DNA from: Crocinitomicaceae bacterium
Lineage (GTDB): Bacteria; Bacteroidota; Bacteroidia; Flavobacteriales_D; Crocinitomicaceae
Direction of reading: 5' to 3'
Assembly (NCBI GenBank): GCA_024639405.1
Contig: JAHEIL010000048.1
Location: 1 to 64,000 of the forward strand
DNA length: 64,000 bases
Both the position numbers and the translations under genes were made by a program. Below the pieces are notes generated by a model. That model was not told where the DNA came from, did no database searches, and saw only the letters and a program-made list of their open reading frames with translations. How positions within the stretch are numbered: the stretch's first letter is position 1; the number at the start of each line of letters is the position of its first letter. Below are positions 43,804 through 53,905 of the stretch, piece by piece.

Positions 43804-44748
43804 ATGTCTACATTAGTATATATAAATAGTAACAACGGATTAAATAAAGCAGCTTTAGAAGTCGTTACGTATAGTAAAAATTTAGGTGGAAATGTAACTG
43901 TAATTGCTACAGGTTCATCTAATCAAGAATTGTTAGCAACATTAGGTCAATACGGTGCCTCAAAAGTAATTTTTGAAGCGTCCGTAACAGCCGATGATGC
44001 TCAACAATTAACAGAATTAATTGCAACTGTTGCTCAAGCAGAAAATGCAGCAACAATTGTATTTTCTCACGATGTTGTCGCAAAAGCAATCGCTCCACGT
44101 TTATCTGTTAAATTAAAAGCTGGCTTAGTTTCTGGAGCAATTGAAGCACCAAATGCTGATGGTTCAATTAAAGTGAATGTTTTCTCAGGAAAAGCATTTG
44201 GTAGTGTAAAGGTTACAAGTGATAAAAAAATTATTTCTCTTTTACCTAATAGTATTCAACCAAGTATTTCAGGAAGCAATTGTTCTGTAGAAGCATTTAA
44301 TGGAACACTAACTACTTCCAAAATTAAAGTTATCAGCACCAAAAAACCAGAAGGAGCAATTCCACTTCCTGAAGCAGAATTAGTTGTTTCAGCAGGAAGA
44401 GGATTAAAAGGACCAGAAAACTGGGGAATGGTAGAAGATTTAGCAGCTGCTTTGGGAGCAGCAACAGCTTGTTCTCGACCTGTAGCTGATATTGGCTGGA
44501 GACCTCACCACGAGCATGTTGGCCAAACAGGTGTTGCCATTCGTCCTAACTTATACATTGCTGCCGGAATTTCTGGTGCAATTCAACATTTAGCTGGCGT
44601 TAATGGATCAAAAGTGATAGTTGTTATTAATACTGACGCTGAAGCGCCTTTCTTTAAAGCTGCTGACTATGGTATTATAGGTGATGCTTTTGAAGTTTTA
44701 CCAAAATTAACTGCTGCAGTTAAAAAATTCAAAGCAGAAAACCATTAA
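43804..44748 (+). CDS. etfA: Electron transfer flavoprotein subunit alpha
   Basis: VSAGRGLKGPENWGMVEDLAAALGAATACSRPVADIGW; HVGQTGVAIRPNLYIAAGISGAIQHLAG. Confidence 0.96.
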   Translation: MSTLVYINSNNGLNKAALEVVTYSKNLGGNVTVIATGSSNQELLATLGQYGASKVIFEASVTADDAQQLTELIATVAQAENAATIVFSHDVVAKAIAPRLSVKLKAGLVSGAIEAPNADGSIKVNVFSGKAFGSVKVTSDKKIISLLPNSIQPSISGSNCSVEAFNGTLTTSKIKVISTKKPEGAIPLPEAELVVSAGRGLKGPENWGMVEDLAAALGAATACSRPVADIGWRPHHEHVGQTGVAIRPNLYIAAGISGAIQHLAGVNGSKVIVVINTDAEAPFFKAADYGIIGDAFEVLPKLTAAVKKFKAENH

Positions 44749-44791
44749 TTTACAATGATAATATTGTAACTTTACTGAAAATAAATTAATT

Positions 44792-44821
44792 AGGGAAGCA
44801 GATTTGCTTCCCTATTTGTTT
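44792..44821. terminator. Hairpin after etfA
   Basis: AGGGAAGCA-GAT-TTGCTTCCCT followed by a T-rich tract. Confidence 0.75.
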
Positions 44822-44848
44822 CAATAACAATTAAACTTCTTAGGAAGG

Positions 44849-45436
44849 ATGAATAAAATAAAATTAGAAATTGCTGGACTTTCATACAGTCAAACACAAT
44901 CGGGTGCGTATGCACTTGTCCTAGTTGAGACAGGTGGAAAAAGACAATTACCAATTATCATTGGAAGCTTTGAAGCGCAAGCAATTGCGATTGAATTGGA
45001 GAAAATGACTCCTACTCGACCATTGACACATGACTTATTTAAAAGTTTTGCGCAATCCTTTTCTATACAAGTAAATGAAGTTGTTATTTACAATTTGAAT
45101 GAAGGAATATTTTATGCAAAATTGATTTGTGAAAAAGATGGATTAATCACTGAGATTGATGCGCGAACTTCTGATGCAATTGCTATTGGAATTCGATTTA
45201 ATGCAACAATTTACACGTTTGAATCTATATTATCAAATGCTGGAGTTCTTTTAGATGAGAATGAATTCGATGTTCCAAAATTAGAAGAAGCAGAAAATAA
45301 TGAAATAGAAACAAATTCTTTTTTAAATTTATCGATTGAAGAATTAACAGATCAATTAAATGAGGCCCTTGAAAATGAAGCCTATGAAATTGCATCAAAA
45401 ATTCGTGATGAAATTAATAAAAGAACATCTAAATAA
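44849..45436 (+). CDS. Bifunctional nuclease (BFN/DUF151) domain protein with C-terminal UVR-like motif
   Basis: RQLPIIIGSFEAQAIAIELEKMTPTRPLTHDL; C-terminal LTDQLNEALENEAYEIASKIRDEI. Confidence 0.88.
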   Translation: MNKIKLEIAGLSYSQTQSGAYALVLVETGGKRQLPIIIGSFEAQAIAIELEKMTPTRPLTHDLFKSFAQSFSIQVNEVVIYNLNEGIFYAKLICEKDGLITEIDARTSDAIAIGIRFNATIYTFESILSNAGVLLDENEFDVPKLEEAENNEIETNSFLNLSIEELTDQLNEALENEAYEIASKIRDEINKRTSK

Positions 45437-45455
45437 TAACATAAAAACTACTGCC

Positions 45456-46715
45456 ATGCTTTCTATTAAACAACGTTTGATTTACATGAATTTCTTGCAA
45501 TTTTTTGTTTGGGGAGCTTGGTTAATCACAATTGCGAATTATTGGTTTGACACAAAACATTGGTCGCCGTCGGAATTTGGAGCGATTTTTTCTACACTTG
45601 GAATTTCTTCGTTGTTTATGCCAACAATAATGGGGATATTAGCTGATCGTTGGGTCAACGTTGAAAAGCTATATGCTATTTTACACATTTTTGGAGGACT
45701 GTTATTAGCATATATTCCTTTTGTCTCAAATTCATCGGATTTCTTCTGGGTTATATTTTTTGCAATGATGTGCTACATGCCAACAATAGCACTTTCGAAT
45801 TCTATCTCATATTCCACGTTAAAAAATAATAATTTAGACATTGTAAAAGATTTTCCACCGATTCGCGTATGGGGTACAATTGGATTTATTGCAGCAATGT
45901 GGGTAACGAATTTAACTGGAAATAAAGCTTCTGAAAATCAATTTTACATCGCTGCAATTTCTGCCATTTTATTAGGTATTTATTCATTTACATTGCCGAA
46001 ATGTCCACCTCAAAAGACAAGTGAAAAAAGCAAAAAGTTAGATAAAATCATTGGATTAGATGCTTTTAAGCTATTTAAAACATACAAAATGGCGTTGTTT
46101 TTCTTATTTTCCATGTTGTTAGGCGCAGCATTGCAACTGACAAATATGTACGGCGATGTTTATTTATCAGAATTTAAAAATATTGCAGCGTATAAAAATT
46201 TATGGGTGGTCGAACATTCTACCATCATCATGTCTATTTCACAAGTATCAGAAACATTATTCATTCTTGCAATCCCTTTCTTTTTAAAACGTTTTGGAAT
46301 CAAACGTGTCATGTTAATAAGCATGTTTGCTTGGGTACTCAGATTTGGATTATTAGCCTATGGGAATCCTGCTGAAGGCTTGTGGATGATAATAGTGTCA
46401 TGCATAGTTTATGGAATGGCATTTGACTTTTTCAATGTTTCAGGCTCATTATTTATTGAAACAACAACATCTTCAAGAATACGATCAAGTGCGCAGGGAT
46501 TATTTATGATGATGACTAATGGATTTGGGGCTATTCTAGGTAGTTTTTCAAGCGGTATAATCATTGAAAGATTTTACAAATTAGCTGATGGAGGAAATGA
46601 TTGGAAAGGGATTTGGCTATTATTTGCTACGTATGCTTTAATTGTTGCATTGTTATTTGCATTGTTTTTCAAACACAAACACGATCCCAACCAACGTGTA
46701 GAAATCAATCATTAA
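45456..46715 (+). CDS. MFS transporter, nucleoside:H+ symporter-like
   Basis: LIYMNFLQFFVWGAWLITIANYW; many TM segments; start placed at the internal Met (MLSIKQRL). Confidence 0.82.
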   Translation: MLSIKQRLIYMNFLQFFVWGAWLITIANYWFDTKHWSPSEFGAIFSTLGISSLFMPTIMGILADRWVNVEKLYAILHIFGGLLLAYIPFVSNSSDFFWVIFFAMMCYMPTIALSNSISYSTLKNNNLDIVKDFPPIRVWGTIGFIAAMWVTNLTGNKASENQFYIAAISAILLGIYSFTLPKCPPQKTSEKSKKLDKIIGLDAFKLFKTYKMALFFLFSMLLGAALQLTNMYGDVYLSEFKNIAAYKNLWVVEHSTIIMSISQVSETLFILAIPFFLKRFGIKRVMLISMFAWVLRFGLLAYGNPAEGLWMIIVSCIVYGMAFDFFNVSGSLFIETTTSSRIRSSAQGLFMMMTNGFGAILGSFSSGIIIERFYKLADGGNDWKGIWLLFATYALIVALLFALFFKHKHDPNQRVEINH

Positions 46716-46716
46716 A

Positions 46717-47688
46717 ATGCCTAATTTTTCATCGATATTTAATATCCAATCAGCACGTGAATTTGAGAAAATTGCATTAGATATTTTCGACTATCAATCA
46801 GAAAATTGTTTGATTTATAAAGCCTTTATTCATTCACTTGGCAAAAAAAGACCAACAAAATTAGAGGAGATTCCTTTTCTTCCAATTGATTTTTTTAAAA
46901 CACACACTGTAACTTGTTTCACAGAAGTTGATCCTGAAAAAATATTTCTAAGTAGTGGCACAACTCAAAGTATAAAAAGTCAGCATCCAATTCACGATCT
47001 AAAACTTTACGAGACTTCATTCTTAACAACTTACCAACAATTCATTGGTCAACCTAAAGATCAAATTATTCTTGCACTATTACCCAATTATGTTGAACAA
47101 GGGTCTTCAAGTTTGGTATACATGGTCGATCGATTAATTAAGGAAAGTATGAACGACTTATCAGGTTTTTTACTAAACGATCTTTTTGAAGTAGAAAAAC
47201 GCTACCAGCAAGCATTAATTTCAGGAAAAAAAGTAGTGATTTTTGGTGTTTCATATGCTCTTTTAGACTTAGCGGAACAACATATTGATCTTTCAAATGC
47301 AACGATTATTGAAACAGGTGGAATGAAAGGTCGACGGAAAGAAATGACCAAATCTGAATTGCATACTGCCTTGAAAAAGGGATTAAATGTTCCTGTTATT
47401 CATTCAGAATATGGAATGACCGAATTACTTTCACAAGCATATAGTGACCAAAACGAATTGTTTACCCCTCCAACTTGGATGAAAATAATCTGTCGAGACG
47501 TTAATGATCCTTTTCACCTTGTAGCTGAAGGAAAAACTGGAGGAATCAATGTGATTGACCTTGCAAATATCAATAGCTGTTGTTTTATTGCTACCCAAGA
47601 TCTAGGTCAAATTCACGGAAACCAATTTAAAGTTATGGGTCGCTTTGATCAATCAGATATTAGAGGGTGTAATTTATTAATTGAATAA
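46717..47688 (+). CDS. LuxE-like acyl-protein synthetase/ligase domain protein
   Basis: IPFLPIDFFKTHTV, FLSSGTTQS, ETGGMKGRRKEMTKSELH, HSEYGMTELLSQAYS. Confidence 0.82.
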   Translation: MPNFSSIFNIQSAREFEKIALDIFDYQSENCLIYKAFIHSLGKKRPTKLEEIPFLPIDFFKTHTVTCFTEVDPEKIFLSSGTTQSIKSQHPIHDLKLYETSFLTTYQQFIGQPKDQIILALLPNYVEQGSSSLVYMVDRLIKESMNDLSGFLLNDLFEVEKRYQQALISGKKVVIFGVSYALLDLAEQHIDLSNATIIETGGMKGRRKEMTKSELHTALKKGLNVPVIHSEYGMTELLSQAYSDQNELFTPPTWMKIICRDVNDPFHLVAEGKTGGINVIDLANINSCCFIATQDLGQIHGNQFKVMGRFDQSDIRGCNLLIE

Positions 47689-47722
47689 TTCAAAAAAATA
47701 ATTAATTACATTTACAGAAATT

Positions 47723-48112
47723 ATGACAAATTCAACGCTTTTAATTTTATTATCTATTGGACTTGGCGCTGGCATGCTTAGCGGCTTTGTTGGAATTGGC
47801 GGCGGTGTTGTTATTGTTCCTGCATTGGTGTTTTTATTAGGTTTAAGTCAACATGAAGCGCAAGGGACGAGTTTATTTGTACTCGTTATGCCTGTTGTTT
47901 TTCTTGCTTTAACAAATTATTGGAAAACAGGTAATGTCAATTGGAAATATGGTCTGATCATTGCAATTGCATTTATTATTGGTGGTTATTTCGGTTCTAA
48001 ATTATCATTAAAACTATCACCTCAAATTGTTAAATTAATATTCGGTCTTTTAATGGCATATGTTTCATTCAAACTAATTTTTTCAAGTATTCAAGAAATA
48101 AAAGCAAAATGA
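47723..48112 (+). CDS. Half-size TauE/SafE (TSUP)-family membrane protein
   Basis: GAGMLSGFVGIGGGVVIVPALVFLLGLSQHEAQGTSL; only 129 aa. Confidence 0.8.
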   Translation: MTNSTLLILLSIGLGAGMLSGFVGIGGGVVIVPALVFLLGLSQHEAQGTSLFVLVMPVVFLALTNYWKTGNVNWKYGLIIAIAFIIGGYFGSKLSLKLSPQIVKLIFGLLMAYVSFKLIFSSIQEIKAK

Positions 48113-49296
48113 ATTCAACAATTATTGATACAATAAATTCAAAAGCAGCAGCAATCTTTCAGAAAGTAATCGCTTACAGAAAGCATCTTCATGCGCATCC
48201 TGAATTATCTTTTCAAGAAGTTGAAACCATGAAATTTGTAGCTGAAAAATTAACTGAATTAGGAATTGAACATACTGCTGGTGTTGGAAAAACTGGAGTT
48301 GTGGCACTTATAAAAGCAGCTCACCATACAGACGAAATGTCGTGCATTGGACTCCGTGCAGATCTTGACGCATTGCCTATTTTAGAAGAAACAGGATTAG
48401 ATTTCGCTTCTAAAAACAAAGGCGTAATGCACGCTTGTGGTCACGATGTTCACACATCAATTTTATTAGGTACTGCTGAAATATTAGCCGAATTGCGCCA
48501 TGAACTTCCTCAACCTGTAAAATTAATTTTCCAACCAGGAGAAGAACAAAACCCAGGCGGTGCAACTTTTATGCTTGCTGATGGCGTATTAGAAAATCCG
48601 ACTGTAAAAGAAATGTATGCTTTACATGTATTTCCTGAGATGGAAACAGGTAAAATAGGATTTAAAGAAGGATTATACATGGCTTCTAGCGATGAAATAC
48701 ATTTAACAATCCATGGAAAAGGAGGTCATGGAGCCACACCTGCAGCTTGTATTGATCCCATCGTAATTGGCGCTAATTTAATCGTTCAATTGCAGCAAAT
48801 CATCAGCAGAAAATGCAACCCAAGTATTCCTTCTGTATTAACCTTTGGACATTTTGAAGCACTCGGATCTACCAATGTAATTCCATCTAAAGCAATTTTG
48901 AAAGGAACCTTTCGAACAATGGATGAGACATGGAGAGCAGAAGCACTTTCTTTAATTAAAACACAAATTCATGCCCTTGTTGAAAGTCAAGGTGCAACAG
49001 TTGAATTAACGATAAGTAAAGGTTATCCATTTTTAAAAAATGACCCTGTTACAACATCAAATCTAAAGTCGAAAGCGGCTCAAATACTTGGAAAAGAAAA
49101 TGTTATTGATTTACCAATTCGAATGACTTCTGAAGATTTCGCATTTTATGCACAACAAATACCCGTTTGTTTTTTTAGATTAGGTGTTAGGAATGAAGCA
49201 AAAGGAATTATTCATGCAGTTCATAATTCAAAGTTTGACAGTGATGACGCTGCTTTGTTAACAGGAATGAAATCAATGGCAATCGCAGTTTTTTAA
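48109..49296 (+). CDS. M20-family amidohydrolase (N-acyl-amino-acid/hippurate type)
   Basis: HAHPELSFQE; LRADLDALPI; MHACGHDVHTSILLG; QPGEEQNPGGA. Confidence 0.92.
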   Translation: MNSTIIDTINSKAAAIFQKVIAYRKHLHAHPELSFQEVETMKFVAEKLTELGIEHTAGVGKTGVVALIKAAHHTDEMSCIGLRADLDALPILEETGLDFASKNKGVMHACGHDVHTSILLGTAEILAELRHELPQPVKLIFQPGEEQNPGGATFMLADGVLENPTVKEMYALHVFPEMETGKIGFKEGLYMASSDEIHLTIHGKGGHGATPAACIDPIVIGANLIVQLQQIISRKCNPSIPSVLTFGHFEALGSTNVIPSKAILKGTFRTMDETWRAEALSLIKTQIHALVESQGATVELTISKGYPFLKNDPVTTSNLKSKAAQILGKENVIDLPIRMTSEDFAFYAQQIPVCFFRLGVRNEAKGIIHAVHNSKFDSDDAALLTGMKSMAIAVF

Positions 49297-49712
49297 TGAT
49301 AAAAGTACTTCAAATAGCACTTATCTTCATGCTTCTTTTAGCTTGTAACAAAGAACAAACTTTGTTAGACGAATTAAATGGTGCTTGGAAAATTAATGGT
49401 GTTACTTTAACTGACAGTGAAGGAATACGATATGAAGGAACAACAACAGTTGGACAATTAAATTTCAATAGTAATTCAAAAACATATACATTCAACTTGA
49501 AATATAATACAAGTTTTGTATCCAATAATTATAATTTCAATGGAACGTTTACATTAAGTTCAGACAATAAAACAGTTCATTTAAACTATTTAAAAACTTC
49601 CAATGAGCTTTATTCTTTTGAATTCAAACTCATTTATGCTTCTAAAGATTATTTGAAAATCGAATATTGGGACGAGTCTTATCGATTGAATACCCTACTT
49701 TTTTCACGTTAA
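49296..49712 (+). CDS. Small lipoprotein, lipocalin-like
   Basis: LLLACNKEQ lipobox; beta-rich WKINGVTLTDSEG...; TAATG overlap with the upstream gene. Confidence 0.65.
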   Translation: MIKVLQIALIFMLLLACNKEQTLLDELNGAWKINGVTLTDSEGIRYEGTTTVGQLNFNSNSKTYTFNLKYNTSFVSNNYNFNGTFTLSSDNKTVHLNYLKTSNELYSFEFKLIYASKDYLKIEYWDESYRLNTLLFSR

Positions 49713-51892
49713 TTCGCTAGTTCACTCATAAAGCGAATGCGCATTAAACGCAATTCCTCTTCTGAATAATCACCATCAAATTCGTGGTAAGCATCTTTTA
49801 AATCGTCTGTTTCAGCCTCTCTAAAATAATCAAAGATCTCTTTTTGATTTTCAGGATCTAAGATATCATCGATGTAATAATTAATGTTCACACGCGTACC
49901 AGAAGAAACAATAGCTTCTAATTCTTCTAAAACTTCGTCCATTGATTTACCCTGCGCCTTACCAATGTCTTCCAGTGGTAATTTTCGGTCAATATTTTGA
50001 ATTAATTGAACTTTTAAACCTGATTTATTAACCAAAGATTTAACAACCATGTCTTGTGGACGTTCAATTTCATTGTCCTCAACGTATTGCTCTATCAATG
50101 CAACAAAAGGCGCACCATATCTTGCAGCTTTACCTGTTCCTACACCTTGAATATTGGTCAACTCATCCAACGTAATTGGATATTGAAAACACATATCTTT
50201 CAAAGAAGGCTCTTGAAAAATCACAAACGGTGGAATATTTTTTTGTTTGGAAATAGATTTTCTTAAATCAACCAATAAGCCATATAAAACATCGTCAAAA
50301 GCAGCGCCTTTTCCACTCAATGTAACACCAGCATCTTCCTCATCATCAGAAGAATAGTCATGTTCTTTTATTAATTTGAAACTACTTGGATTTTGTAAAA
50401 ATAGATGTCCTTCATCCGTAATTTTTAACGTTCCATAAGTTTCAATGTCTTTTGAAATAAATCCTGCTACAATCACTTGTCGAATAACAGCATTCCAAAA
50501 ATGTTCATCTTTGTGTTTACCGCTTCCAAAACCTTTTAGCGCATCGTGTTTGTATGTTTTGATATCAGAAGTAAGGTTGCCAGCTAAAAACGAACAGTAA
50601 TGTTTCGCTTTTTGCGTTTCTTGCAATTCGATTAATGCTTTTAACAACAAAACAACTTCTTCTTGACCTTCAGATTTTTCTCTAGGATGTTTACAATTAT
50701 CACAAAAAGAGTTGCATTCTTTTTCATCAAAATTCTCACCAAAATAATGCAAGATGAATTTTCTTCTACAGACAGACGTTTCAGAATAGGAAACGATTTC
50801 ATTCAAGAGTTGTTTACCGATTTCTTGTTCTGCTAGCGGTTTTCCTTGTAAGAATTTTTCCAACTTTTCAATGTCTTTGTAGCTATAGAAAGTAACACAT
50901 TCTCCTTCTCCTCCATCTCTTCCTGCTCTTCCTGTTTCTTGGTAATAGCTTTCTAAAGATTTAGGAATATCGTGGTGAATTACATACCGAACATCCGGTT
51001 TATCAATTCCCATTCCGAATGCAATCGTTGCAACAATAACACTTGCTTCCTCCATCAAAAACATGTCTTGGTGATTGGCGCGTGTATTTGCATCTAAACC
51101 AGCATGATAAGCTAATGCATTAATCCCATTTACTTGCAATAATTCCGTTAATTCTTCAACCTTTTTACGGCTTAAGCAATAAATAATACCACTTTTACCT
51201 TCTTTCGTTCGAATATATTTGATGATTTGTTTTTCTACATCGCGTTTCGGACGAATTTCATAGTATAAATTATCACGATTAAACGAAGATTTAAAAACAA
51301 CTGCGTCCAACATGTTCAAGTTTTTCTGAATATCATATTGAACTTTTGGTGTAGCTGTAGCAGTTAATGCTATGATTGGAACGTTGGATATTTTTTCAAA
51401 AATTTCTCTTAAACGACGGTATTCTGGTCTAAAGTCATGTCCCCATTCAGAAATACAATGTGCTTCATCGATGGCAAAAAACGAAATTGAAACGGAAGTA
51501 AGAAAATCAACATTCTCTTGTTTTGTTAAGGACTCAGGTGCTACATACAAGAGTTTAGTTACTCCATCTTGAATATCTTTCTTTACACGTGTAATTTCTG
51601 TTTTTGAAAGAGATGAATTTAAAAAGTGTGCTACCGCTTCATTTTCACTTACATTTCGAATAGCATCAACTTGATTTTTCATTAATGCAATCAAAGGGGA
51701 GACAATAATCGCTGTTCCTTCAGAAATCAAAGCTGGTAATTGATAACACATTGATTTCCCACCACCAGTAGGCATAATTACAAACGTGTTTTTTCCATCT
51801 AAGACATTTGTAATTATAGCTTCCTGCTTACCTTTAAAACTATCGAATCCAAAATATTTGCGCAATGCTACTTTAAGATCGTTTTTTACCAT
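49709..51892 (-). CDS. recQ: ATP-dependent DNA helicase RecQ
   Basis: MPTGGGKSMCYQLPAL; AIDEAHCISEWGHDFRPEYR; RAGRDGGEGEC; RQC and HRDC-like C-terminus. Confidence 0.96.
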   Translation of the reverse strand: MVKNDLKVALRKYFGFDSFKGKQEAIITNVLDGKNTFVIMPTGGGKSMCYQLPALISEGTAIIVSPLIALMKNQVDAIRNVSENEAVAHFLNSSLSKTEITRVKKDIQDGVTKLLYVAPESLTKQENVDFLTSVSISFFAIDEAHCISEWGHDFRPEYRRLREIFEKISNVPIIALTATATPKVQYDIQKNLNMLDAVVFKSSFNRDNLYYEIRPKRDVEKQIIKYIRTKEGKSGIIYCLSRKKVEELTELLQVNGINALAYHAGLDANTRANHQDMFLMEEASVIVATIAFGMGIDKPDVRYVIHHDIPKSLESYYQETGRAGRDGGEGECVTFYSYKDIEKLEKFLQGKPLAEQEIGKQLLNEIVSYSETSVCRRKFILHYFGENFDEKECNSFCDNCKHPREKSEGQEEVVLLLKALIELQETQKAKHYCSFLAGNLTSDIKTYKHDALKGFGSGKHKDEHFWNAVIRQVIVAGFISKDIETYGTLKITDEGHLFLQNPSSFKLIKEHDYSSDDEEDAGVTLSGKGAAFDDVLYGLLVDLRKSISKQKNIPPFVIFQEPSLKDMCFQYPITLDELTNIQGVGTGKAARYGAPFVALIEQYVEDNEIERPQDMVVKSLVNKSGLKVQLIQNIDRKLPLEDIGKAQGKSMDEVLEELEAIVSSGTRVNINYYIDDILDPENQKEIFDYFREAETDDLKDAYHEFDGDYSEEELRLMRIRFMSELAN

Positions 51893-52054
51893 TTTTCGTA
51901 TTTAAAATACTTATCTAAAATTTTACATAAAGATAATACGATTTTTTTAGAAAAATCAGTTAATACCCCTAAAATATTGACAAATCTTTAATAAATAAGT
52001 AAAAATACAGATAGATTGGATTATATTTTATGAATTGAGAGTATTTGCTTAAAT

Positions 52055-52852
52055 TTGCCGACAATGTCAGAAGATAAAAAAATGTCATTCTTAGACCATC
52101 TTGAAGAATTAAGATGGAGATTGGTGCGAATTTCAGTTTCGATTTTGGTAGTTGCAAGTACCTTGTTTTATTTCCAAGAGTGGATCATGAATACTTTTTT
52201 TATGTCGATGAAGAATTCAAACTTCATTACTTTTAAAGTGATGTGTCGCTATTTCAATGTTTGCATTGAAGATATTCCGGTTAGTTTTCAAAGCACAACT
52301 ATGTCAGGGCAATTTAGTTATGCTTTAATGATGAGTTTGATGGGTGGTGTAGTAATTTCTTTTCCATTTATTTTTTATCAATTGTGGTCTTTTGTTAAGC
52401 CTGGTTTAAAGCAAAACGAAAAATCTGTAGCCAAAGGAATTGTTTTTTACGTAAGCATCTTGTTTTTTATAGGGATTTTATTTGGCTATTTTGTGGTTGC
52501 TCCTTTAAGTGTTCAATTCTTTGGTGCCTACAAGATCAGTACTGAGATTCAAAATATCTTTACAATCAGCTCATATTTAAGCATGATTTTGTCAACAGTA
52601 TTTTACTCTGGATTACTCTTTTTACTTCCTGTAGTAGCGCACTTATTAACGAAATTAGGTGTTTTGTCATCTGCATTTTTAAAAAAATACCGAAAACATG
52701 CGATTGTAGGTGTATTGATTTTATCAGCAGCGATTACACCACCAGATGTAATATCACAAATAATTGTAGCCATTCCAATCGTTATTTTATACGAAATTGG
52801 AATTCTTGTTTCTAGAAAAGTTGAACGAGAACGCGAAAAAAACATTCTTTAA
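52055..52852 (+). CDS. tatC: Sec-independent protein translocase TatC
   Basis: MSFLDHLEELRWRLVRI; FVKPGLKQNEKS; SAAITPPDVISQI. Confidence 0.95.
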   Translation: MPTMSEDKKMSFLDHLEELRWRLVRISVSILVVASTLFYFQEWIMNTFFMSMKNSNFITFKVMCRYFNVCIEDIPVSFQSTTMSGQFSYALMMSLMGGVVISFPFIFYQLWSFVKPGLKQNEKSVAKGIVFYVSILFFIGILFGYFVVAPLSVQFFGAYKISTEIQNIFTISSYLSMILSTVFYSGLLFLLPVVAHLLTKLGVLSSAFLKKYRKHAIVGVLILSAAITPPDVISQIIVAIPIVILYEIGILVSRKVEREREKNIL

Positions 52853-52879
52853 TCCACTGATTTATTAATACTTAGTAAC

Positions 52880-53608
52880 GTGAAATTATACACCGAAGAC
52901 ATCAAGAAAACCTACAAAGGAAGAGGCGTTGTAAAAGGCGTTACGATTGAAGTGAATCAGGGAGAAATTGTTGGTTTATTAGGTCCTAACGGCGCAGGTA
53001 AAACGACCTCTTTTTACATGATTGTTGGATTGGTAAGTCCTGATTCAGGCAAGGTATTTCTTGACGATGTTGACATTACCAACTACCCCATGTACAAACG
53101 TTCTCAATTAGGAATTGGTTACTTACCACAAGAAGTCTCTGTTTTTAGAAAATTAAGCGTGGAAGATAATATCATGGCGATATTAGAAATGACTGATTTA
53201 ACGAAACTTGAACGAAAAGAAAAATTAGAACAATTATTGGAAGAGTTTAGCTTAACGCATGTCCGAAAAAACTTAGGCAATCGTTTATCAGGTGGTGAAA
53301 AAAGAAGAACAGAAATCGCTAGAGCATTGGCAACGAATCCTAAATTTGTTTTGTTAGACGAACCATTTGCAGGTGTTGACCCAATTGCCGTTGAAGACAT
53401 ACAAAGCATTGTGGCTGATTTGAGAAAAAGAAATATTGGGATTTTAATTACCGATCACAACGTACAAGAAACACTATCGATTACAGATAGAGCCTATTTA
53501 TTGTTTGAGGGGAATATTTTGAAAACTGGAACTGCAGAAGAACTTGCAGCCGACGAACAAGTTCGAAAAGTTTACCTTGGACAAAATTTCGAACTGCGTA
53601 AAAAATAA
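52880..53608 (+). CDS. lptB: LPS export ABC transporter ATP-binding protein (GTG start)
   Basis: [58 protein letters not shown]. Confidence 0.95.
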   Translation: MKLYTEDIKKTYKGRGVVKGVTIEVNQGEIVGLLGPNGAGKTTSFYMIVGLVSPDSGKVFLDDVDITNYPMYKRSQLGIGYLPQEVSVFRKLSVEDNIMAILEMTDLTKLERKEKLEQLLEEFSLTHVRKNLGNRLSGGEKRRTEIARALATNPKFVLLDEPFAGVDPIAVEDIQSIVADLRKRNIGILITDHNVQETLSITDRAYLLFEGNILKTGTAEELAADEQVRKVYLGQNFELRKK

Positions 53609-53633
53609 AAAAGGTCATTTTTCAATGACCTTT
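53607..53633. terminator. Bidirectional terminator after lptB
   Basis: AAAAAAGGTCATT-TTTC-AATGACCTTT. Confidence 0.8.
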
Positions 53634-53650
53634 CACAATATCTAATAAGC

Positions 53651-53791
53651 TTATTTAGCTGAGTTTACACGAATAGTTTTAGAGTCATTCTGTGAATAAG
53701 CATCACATTTTGATCTTTTAGAAGTACTACATGCAGAAAAAGCTGCTGTCATAAATAATCCAACGATTGTAACTAATACTAATTTTTTCAT
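53651..53791 (-). CDS. 46-aa putative lipoprotein (absent from the ORF track)
   Basis: Read directly: MKKLVLVTIVGLFMTAAFSACSTSKRSKCDAYSQNDSKTIRVNSAK*; lipobox FSAC; terminator just downstream. Confidence 0.75.
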   Translation of the reverse strand: MKKLVLVTIVGLFMTAAFSACSTSKRSKCDAYSQNDSKTIRVNSAK

Positions 53792-53905
53792 TTTTATAAA
53801 TTTGCGTTGTTTGATGGTGTAAAAATAATCAATTTTATGTTTAAGCGAAAAATTATCTTCATTTTTGCAGAAATTAATATTGTAACAACTTCATTTAGAG
53901 AAAAA

